Shown one piece after another: positions 58,832 to 64,000 of a stretch of 64,000 nucleotides of DNA. Under the pieces are notes generated by a model, which worked only from the letters and a program-made list of their open reading frames with translations, did no database searches and was not told the DNA's origin. Source of the stretch: Nevskiaceae bacterium (GTDB lineage: Bacteria > Pseudomonadota > Gammaproteobacteria > Nevskiales > Nevskiaceae); the NCBI GenBank assembly GCA_004298465.1, contig SCRT01000018.1:1-64000 (forward strand), read 5' to 3'. Each line of letters starts with the position of its first letter. Position 1 is the first letter of the stretch. Position numbers and translations under genes: made by a program.

Positions 58832-60192
58832 GCGTGGAAACGCCGTTGACCGATGCGCTGGTCGAACAGCTTGCGCGCTATCGGCCGGAGCGGCTGCCGG
58901 CCGGCGCCTGGGACGTCGCGCGGCAGTGCGTGCTGGACTGGTGCGCCGTCACCCTGCGCGGGGCGGTCGAGCCGGCGGCGCGGCTGCTGCGCGAGGAGTG
59001 CCTGCCGGGGCGGCGGAATGATGGCGGGCCCTGTTGCGTTGCGGGAACCGGCGCCCGGACGGATGCCGTCACCGCGGCGCTGCTGAACGGCACGGCGTCC
59101 CACGTGCTCGACTACGACGACGTCAGCATCCGCATGCTCGGGCATCCTACAGTGGTGGTCTGGTCGGCGGTGTTTGCTCAGGCGCAGGCGCTGGGCTGCA
59201 GCGGCGAACAGGCTCTGGCCGCTTTCATCGCCGGCTACGAAGCCGCCGCCATGATCGGCGTGCTGCTGGGTCCGAGCCACTACGAGGCCGGTTTCCACGC
59301 CACGGCGACCATCGGCGCGCTGGCGGCGGCGGCGGCCGGGGCGCTGCTGATGGATCTTCCGCCGGAACGGATGCGCTGCGCGCTCGGCCTTGCCGGCGCC
59401 CAGGCGGCGGGCTTGAAATCCATGTTCGGCACCATGGCCAAGCCGTTCCAGGTCGGGCGGGCGGCGGCAGCCGGGGTGCTCGCGGCGCGGCTGGCGCAGC
59501 GTGGCTACAGCGCGGACGCTGCGGTATTCGATGACCCCCAGGGCTTCGTCGCGGTGCTGGGTCGCAGCCAGCTGCCGCCGTCCGCGTGGCCTTGGTGTCC
59601 CGAGCCCGGCGCCGAGATTCCCCGCAACCTGTTCAAGTACCACGCCCTGTGCCTGCTCACGCATTCCACGGTGGAGGCGACGCGCAGCGCGCTGGCGGCC
59701 CATGGCGTGCGGGCGCAGGACGTGGCGCACGTGGACGTGCACGTGACGCCGCGCCATCTCGGCGTGTGCAACATCCAGGACCCGCACACCGGGCTGGAGT
59801 CGAAGTTCAGCCTGCGGCACGCGGTCGCGTTGGCGCTGGCCGGTGCGCCGACCGGGAATCCGGATTTCTTCACGGACGGGAACGCACTGCGTCCCGACCT
59901 CGTCGCATTGCGTGCGAAAGTCCGGGTGGTAGGCGATATTCCGGGTCCGGAAACGTCTGTCGAGCTGGTCACGCATGCGGGCGGCCGCTTCAGCGCCGCG
60001 CACGATGCGGAAGCGCCGGCGACCGACCTCGCAGCGCAGGGGCGGCGCATTGCGGAGAAGTTTCACGCTGTCGTCGATCCCCTGCTCGGGCAGGCGGCCG
60101 CGCACGAGCTGGAAGGTGCCGTCGCTGCCTTGCGCTCGGCCCCCGACCTGTCGGCATTGGCCGGCATTCTTGGAAAGGAGAAAGCCGCATGA
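58828..60192 (+). CDS. MmgE/PrpD family protein
   Basis: A 454-residue member of the MmgE/PrpD fold shared by 2-methylcitrate dehydratase, cis-aconitate decarboxylase and iminodisuccinate epimerase. Family phrases are visible: NGTASHVLDYDD near residue 88, GYEAAAMIG near 135, FHATATIGALAAAAA near 153 and KSMFGTMAKPFQVG near 200. The GTG start overlaps the GMC stop (GTGA). The exact reaction is not evident. A MmgE/PrpD gene is also present in the known Pseudomonas itaconate cluster, which supports a role with branched C5 acids. Confidence 0.82.
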   Translation: MSVETPLTDALVEQLARYRPERLPAGAWDVARQCVLDWCAVTLRGAVEPAARLLREECLPGRRNDGGPCCVAGTGARTDAVTAALLNGTASHVLDYDDVSIRMLGHPTVVVWSAVFAQAQALGCSGEQALAAFIAGYEAAAMIGVLLGPSHYEAGFHATATIGALAAAAAGALLMDLPPERMRCALGLAGAQAAGLKSMFGTMAKPFQVGRAAAAGVLAARLAQRGYSADAAVFDDPQGFVAVLGRSQLPPSAWPWCPEPGAEIPRNLFKYHALCLLTHSTVEATRSALAAHGVRAQDVAHVDVHVTPRHLGVCNIQDPHTGLESKFSLRHAVALALAGAPTGNPDFFTDGNALRPDLVALRAKVRVVGDIPGPETSVELVTHAGGRFSAAHDAEAPATDLAAQGRRIAEKFHAVVDPLLGQAAAHELEGAVAALRSAPDLSALAGILGKEKAA

Positions 60193-60704
60193 CGGAACCA
60201 TCGCGGGCGGAAGCGCTCGTCGCTGGCGCAACCCTGCGCGAGAAGGGGCATTTCTACGAGTCCTTCGTGGTCGGCCAGGTGTTTCGCCACCACTGGGGGC
60301 GCAGCGTGACGGAGGCGGACGCCGTGCTGTTCACGACGCTGACCTGCAACAGCAACCCGCTGTACTTCAATCGTGAATACGCCCTCGCGCACGGCCATCG
60401 CGACCTGGTCGTGAACCCGCTGCTGGTCTTCAATACCGTGCTGGGCTTGTCGGTGGAGGATCTGAGCGAAGTGGGCGGGCCGTTCGTGGGAATCGACGGC
60501 CTGGACTACGGAGTGGCCGTGCACCCCGGCGACACGTTGCGGGCCGAGAGTGAAACCATGGCCGTGCGCCTGTCGCGCAGCAACCCGGACAACGGGCTGG
60601 TCACCTGGCGCACGCGCGGGTTCAACCAGCGTGACGAGCAGGTGGTGGAATTCGTGCGCACGAATATCGTCCGCAAGCGCGACGCGCGGGAGCATTTCGT
60701 ATGA
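60189..60704 (+). CDS. MaoC-family hydratase (first)
   Basis: A 171-residue hotdog-fold protein. A MaoC-like core starts near residue 20 (GHFYESFVVGQVFRH), with TTLTCNSNPLYFNREYA near 52, where active members have the Asp/His pair. It resembles the N-terminal part of mesaconyl-CoA hydratase. It begins with an ATGA overlap after the MmgE/PrpD gene and ends in an ATGA overlap with the second MaoC gene, so the two may form a heteromer. Confidence 0.8.
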   Translation: MTEPSRAEALVAGATLREKGHFYESFVVGQVFRHHWGRSVTEADAVLFTTLTCNSNPLYFNREYALAHGHRDLVVNPLLVFNTVLGLSVEDLSEVGGPFVGIDGLDYGVAVHPGDTLRAESETMAVRLSRSNPDNGLVTWRTRGFNQRDEQVVEFVRTNIVRKRDAREHFV

Positions 60705-61183
60705 CGCGCATCGCCGAGTTGACCGGAAACGACAACTATTTTGAGGATTTCCACGTCGGGCAGCGCATGCGCCACGCGCGCGGCAAGACGGTGGACGTGA
60801 CGGAAAACGTGCTCATCACGAACATGGTTATGAATACCGCGCATGCGCACTTCAATGCCGATGTGATGGCGGGAACCCGTTTTCGGGAACGCCTGTCCTT
60901 CGGCGGGGTGAACCTTTCGCTGGCGATCGGCCTGGCCAGCCAGGACACGTCGGAGAATGCGCTCGCTGATCTCGGCATGGACAAGATCCGCCTGCGCGCC
61001 CCGGTGGTGCATGGCGACACGCTCTACGCCTTCAGCGAGGTGCTGGAAGTGCGCGACGCCGAGCGGCCGGACGCCGGGGTCGTGCGGTTCCTGCATTGTG
61101 CCGTCAACCAGCGCGACGAGATCGTCTTCGAGGGCGAGCGCATGGTGCTCGTCAAGCGCCGCAGCCACTGGGGCGACAAGTGA
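60701..61183 (+). CDS. MaoC-family hydratase (second)
   Basis: A 160-residue hotdog protein. DNYFEDFHVGQRMRHARGK at the start and NMVMNTAHAHFNADVM near residue 42 resemble mesaconyl-CoA/itaconyl-CoA hydratases. Together with the previous gene it could hydrate an unsaturated C5-CoA to citramalyl-CoA. The substrate is inferred from the CoA-transferase and CitE-type lyase that follow. Confidence 0.8.
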   Translation: MTRIAELTGNDNYFEDFHVGQRMRHARGKTVDVTENVLITNMVMNTAHAHFNADVMAGTRFRERLSFGGVNLSLAIGLASQDTSENALADLGMDKIRLRAPVVHGDTLYAFSEVLEVRDAERPDAGVVRFLHCAVNQRDEIVFEGERMVLVKRRSHWGDK

Positions 61184-62424
61184 GCGCGGAGGGTGCGCTT
61201 GCCGGACTGCGCGTGATCGACTTCACGCAGATGCTGGCCGGGCCGTTCTGCTCGCAGGTGCTGGCCGACCAGGGCGCAGATGTGGTCAAGATCGAATCCG
61301 CTCAGGGCGACATGTCCCGCACGGTCGGCGCCTATCGGGCGGATGATGCGGCGCATGCCTTCGGCGGGTATTACGTCAGCATCAACCGCAACAAGCGTTC
61401 CATCGTCGTCGACCTGAAGTCCGCGAGCGGAGTCGAGGTCATCCACCGGCTGGTGGCGGGCGCCGACGTGGTGGTCGAGAACTTCCGCTGCGGCGTCATG
61501 GAACGGCTGGGTCTGTCTTACGAGTCCCTGAGCGCCCTCAACCCGCGCCTGGTGTATGCAGCGATCCGCGGCTTCGGCGATCCGCGTACCGGCACCAGTC
61601 CGTACCAGGAATGGCCGGCGTTCGACGTGACCGCCCAGGCCATGGGCGGGATCATGGGCATCACCGGGCCGGACGCGAAGACGCCAACGAAGATCGGCCC
61701 TGGCGTCGGAGACCTGGTGCCGGGGCTGTACGCGGCCTTCGGCATTCTTGCCGCGGTCCACGAAGCCATGAAGACCGGGCGCGGCCAGTACGTCGACGTC
61801 TCGATGGTGGACTGCATCCTGGCACTGTGCGAACGCCTCGTGCACCGCTACTCGGTGTCTGGCGCGGTATCGGTGCCGGAGGGCAACGGCCACCCGATGC
61901 TGGCCCCGTTCGGCCTGTTTCCGGCATGCGATGGCGTGGTGTCCATCGCCTGTCCGAACGATGCGTTCTGGACGCGGCTCTGCGACCTGCTGGAATTGCC
62001 GGGCATGGCCGCGGATCCGCGCTTTGCCACGGCCCGGAGCCGGGTCGCGAACCGCCACGCGCTGGATACCGGCATCTCCGCGCACACGTCGCGGCTTACG
62101 AAGGCGGAATTGCAGGCGAAGCTTGGGGGACAACTGCCGTTCGGACCGGTCATGGATGCGGCGGAGATCTTCGCCGATCCGCACTTCCGCGCGCGCCGCA
62201 TGATCGTGCCGGTCGACTGCCCCGGCCTGAATCGCCCGATCGAAGTGGCAGGCGTGCCGGTGCGCATGACACGCACGCCGGGTGGTATCCGCCGCCGGGC
62301 GCCGCGCCTTGGCGAGGACACCTGCGAAGTGCTGGGGGAATGCGGTTATTCGGCAGCCGAACTGGAAAGGTTGCGCCGCGATGGCGTCATCAGACAATGG
62401 ATTCAAGGAGAGGAAGCATCATGA
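61180..62424 (+). CDS. class III CoA-transferase (CaiB/BaiF family)
   Basis: A 414-residue family III CoA-transferase. The N-terminal LAGLRVIDFTQMLAGPF and VVVENFRCGVMERLGL near residue 95 are typical. The catalytic Asp is in VDVSMVDCIL near residue 205 by this count; other family landmarks agree. It would attach CoA to a dicarboxylic acid such as itaconate or mesaconate. The GTG start overlaps the MaoC stop (GTGA). Confidence 0.9.
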   Translation: MSAEGALAGLRVIDFTQMLAGPFCSQVLADQGADVVKIESAQGDMSRTVGAYRADDAAHAFGGYYVSINRNKRSIVVDLKSASGVEVIHRLVAGADVVVENFRCGVMERLGLSYESLSALNPRLVYAAIRGFGDPRTGTSPYQEWPAFDVTAQAMGGIMGITGPDAKTPTKIGPGVGDLVPGLYAAFGILAAVHEAMKTGRGQYVDVSMVDCILALCERLVHRYSVSGAVSVPEGNGHPMLAPFGLFPACDGVVSIACPNDAFWTRLCDLLELPGMAADPRFATARSRVANRHALDTGISAHTSRLTKAELQAKLGGQLPFGPVMDAAEIFADPHFRARRMIVPVDCPGLNRPIEVAGVPVRMTRTPGGIRRRAPRLGEDTCEVLGECGYSAAELERLRRDGVIRQWIQGEEAS

Positions 62425-63335
62425 CGGGACAACGTACACGGCGTTTGCGCCGCTGCCAGCTTTCGACGCCGGCGAGCAGCGACAAGATGCTGGTGAAGGC
62501 TGCGGCGAGCGATGCGGATTTCGTGTTTCTCGACCTCGAGGATGCGGTTGCGCCGAAAGCCAAGCCCGCGGCGCGCGGCAATGCGGTGCGGGCGCTCCGG
62601 GAACTGGACTGGGGCCGGAAGACGTGCTGCCTGCGCGTCAATGCGCTGGATACGCCGTACTGGCTGGATGACGTGATCGAGGTCGTGACCGGGGCGCGCG
62701 AACGGCTCGACGTCATCATGGTGCCGAAAGTGATGCGGGCTTCCGACGTGCGGGTCTTCGACGCCGTGCTGACCCAGCTCGAACGCAAGCTGGGGCTGGA
62801 GAAGCGCATCGGGCTGGATCTCCTGATCGAGGAAGTCCAGGCGTTGCAGAACGTTGAGGCGATCGCGACCTCCACGCCGCGCGTCGAGGCCCTGATCTTC
62901 GGCATGGGCGACTATTCGGCGTCGCAGGGAATCGACATCCTGCGCCAGATGCAGGACCCGCTGTACCCCGGCGACATCTATCACTATGCGCGCTTCCGGC
63001 TTGTCATGGCCGCCCGCGCGGCGGGTCTCGACGCAGTGGACGGGCCGTGGGTCACGTTCCACGACACCGAAGGTTTCCGCACCGAGTGCCTGCGCGTGCG
63101 CAGCCTCGGCATGGCCGGCAAATGGGCGATCCATCCGTCGCAGATCGCCATCGCCAACGCGGTGTTCACGCCCGACCCGGAAGCCGTCGCCAAGGCGCGG
63201 CGCATCGCCGCGGCCTATGCCGAGGCCGAGGCACGCGGCGAGGGGGCCGTGGCCATCGACGGCATGATGCAGGATGCGGCTACGGTGCGGCTGCTGGGCA
63301 ACACGTTGGCGCTGGCAGACCTGCTGGGCATGTGA
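62421..63335 (+). CDS. CitE-type lyase (citramalyl-/beta-methylmalyl-CoA lyase like)
   Basis: A 304-residue HpcH/HpaI-CitE family lyase. FVFLDLEDAVAP near residue 35 binds CoA and metal, RVNALDTPYW near 73 carries the substrate Arg, LLIEEVQAL near 135 gives a metal-binding Glu, and FGMGDYSAS the Asp. The C-terminal KWAIHPSQI is typical of malyl- and citramalyl-CoA lyases. The product pair for citramalyl-CoA would be acetyl-CoA and pyruvate. ATGA overlap with the CoA-transferase; last enzyme of the operon in this window. Confidence 0.88.
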   Translation: MTGQRTRRLRRCQLSTPASSDKMLVKAAASDADFVFLDLEDAVAPKAKPAARGNAVRALRELDWGRKTCCLRVNALDTPYWLDDVIEVVTGARERLDVIMVPKVMRASDVRVFDAVLTQLERKLGLEKRIGLDLLIEEVQALQNVEAIATSTPRVEALIFGMGDYSASQGIDILRQMQDPLYPGDIYHYARFRLVMAARAAGLDAVDGPWVTFHDTEGFRTECLRVRSLGMAGKWAIHPSQIAIANAVFTPDPEAVAKARRIAAAYAEAEARGEGAVAIDGMMQDAATVRLLGNTLALADLLGM

Positions 63336-63339
63336 CGTC

Positions 63340-64000
63340 ATGGCGCGAGACGTCAAGACCGCACGGCGCGTGCTGGAAGTCTTCGAATACTTCGCCGAAC
63401 GGCAGACGCCGGCGACGCTGATGGAGGTTGCGCGCGCGCTCGGCTATCCGCAGTCCAGCGCCTCGGTGCTGCTGCGCGCGCTGGTCGAGCTGGGCTATCT
63501 GGACTACGACCGCGGGCGGCGCCTGTACGCGCCCAACGTGCGCCTGTCGCTGGTCGGCAACTGGGTGCACACCAGCAACGTCAATGGTGACTCCCTGTAC
63601 CGGCTGATGGAGCGCCTGCGGGCCGCGACCGGCGAAACCGTCATCCTGGGGTTGGAGCACGGCGCCCACGTGCAATACGGCTTCATCCTCGACGCAGAGC
63701 ACTACGCGGTGCGCTGGCACGTGAAGATCGGGACTTCCCGGCCGATGGTGCATGCGGCGCTCGGACAAATCCTCCTGGCCCACAAGCCGGTTGGGAAGCA
63801 GCGCTTGATCGTGACGCGGCTCAACGCCGAAAGTCCCGCGCACCTGCGCGTCGATTCCACCGCCTTCGAGCAGAAGTTGAAAAATATCCGGCGCGACGGT
63901 TATGCGGTCAGCGACAGCGTGCTGACCCCCGAGGCCGTAGTGTTCGCCATGATGCTGCCGAAGACCATGCGGGGGGTGGTGTCCGCGCCGAGCGCGGTGG
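63340..64000 (+). CDS. IclR-family regulator (3' end beyond window)
   Basis: ATG 63340 opens a frame of 220 codons with no stop before base 64000. The N-terminal winged helix is clear (TARRVLEVFEYFAERQTPAT, then MEVARALGYPQSSASVLLRAL). A GAF-like effector domain follows, starting around residue 75 (LYRLMERLRAATGETVILG). It begins 4 nt after the lyase stop, so it is co-transcribed with the catabolic genes it probably controls. Confidence 0.88.
   Translation, partial: MARDVKTARRVLEVFEYFAERQTPATLMEVARALGYPQSSASVLLRALVELGYLDYDRGRRLYAPNVRLSLVGNWVHTSNVNGDSLYRLMERLRAATGETVILGLEHGAHVQYGFILDAEHYAVRWHVKIGTSRPMVHAALGQILLAHKPVGKQRLIVTRLNAESPAHLRVDSTAFEQKLKNIRRDGYAVSDSVLTPEAVVFAMMLPKTMRGVVSAPSAV

Overview
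The window is high-GC DNA from a proteobacterium, most likely a gammaproteobacterium. Its housekeeping order ispB / rplU-rpmA-obgE-proB / rpsT / murJ-ribF-ileS-lspA-fimT resembles the one I know from Xanthomonadales and their relatives. The genus cannot be read from this sequence. Around that conserved core lie catabolic islands, a small integrative element, a polysaccharide-related operon and an RHS locus.

Layout. 1-12 kb: end of an unassigned gene, a MalT/LuxR-type regulator, a XylM/AlkB-like membrane hydroxylase with a XylA-like ferredoxin reductase, then a flavin monooxygenase module (LLM monooxygenase, TetR regulator, MFS transporter, FMN reductase, second flavoprotein). 12-23.4 kb: housekeeping block and tRNA-Pro(CGG). 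23.4-26.3 kb: a mini-element of about 2.9 kb inserted in the tRNA-Pro 3' end, bounded by 46-bp direct repeats. It encodes integrase, a small HTH protein and an inovirus-type replication initiator. 26.3-33.2 kb: a four-gene operon (GH144-like, GH15, SbmA-like transporter, CocE-like protein); the last two have lost key catalytic residues. 33.2-38.1 kb: a secreted RHS protein with a hydrophobic C-terminal tip, an overlapping small membrane-protein gene that is an immunity candidate, and a deleted scrap of RHS sequence. 38.1-41.9 kb: GH3 beta-glucosidase, an esterase-like hydrolase and a zinc-ribbon membrane protein.

41.9-51.7 kb: a second catabolic island. A Baeyer-Villiger monooxygenase is fused to an HSL-type esterase in one polypeptide and is transcribed away from an AraC regulator. 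Next come a beta-oxidation set (SCP2-like thiolase, two MaoC hydratases, SDR), a second AraC regulator and an acyl-CoA ligase. Together they suggest ketone to ester to hydroxy acid to acyl-CoA to chain shortening. 51.8-55.2 kb: a three-gene operon of retropepsin-like lipoprotein, inactive transglutaminase with a membrane domain, and ATP-grasp protein. 55.5-56.0 kb: a DUF3293 gene and tRNA-Ser(TGA).

56.3-64 kb: a tightly packed operon of metallo-beta-lactamase-fold hydrolase, GMC oxidoreductase, MmgE/PrpD protein, two MaoC hydratases, a class III CoA-transferase, a CitE-type lyase and an IclR regulator cut by the window end. Five consecutive junctions are 4-nt stop/start overlaps. The set resembles known itaconate/mesaconate (C5-branched dicarboxylate) catabolism through citramalyl-CoA.
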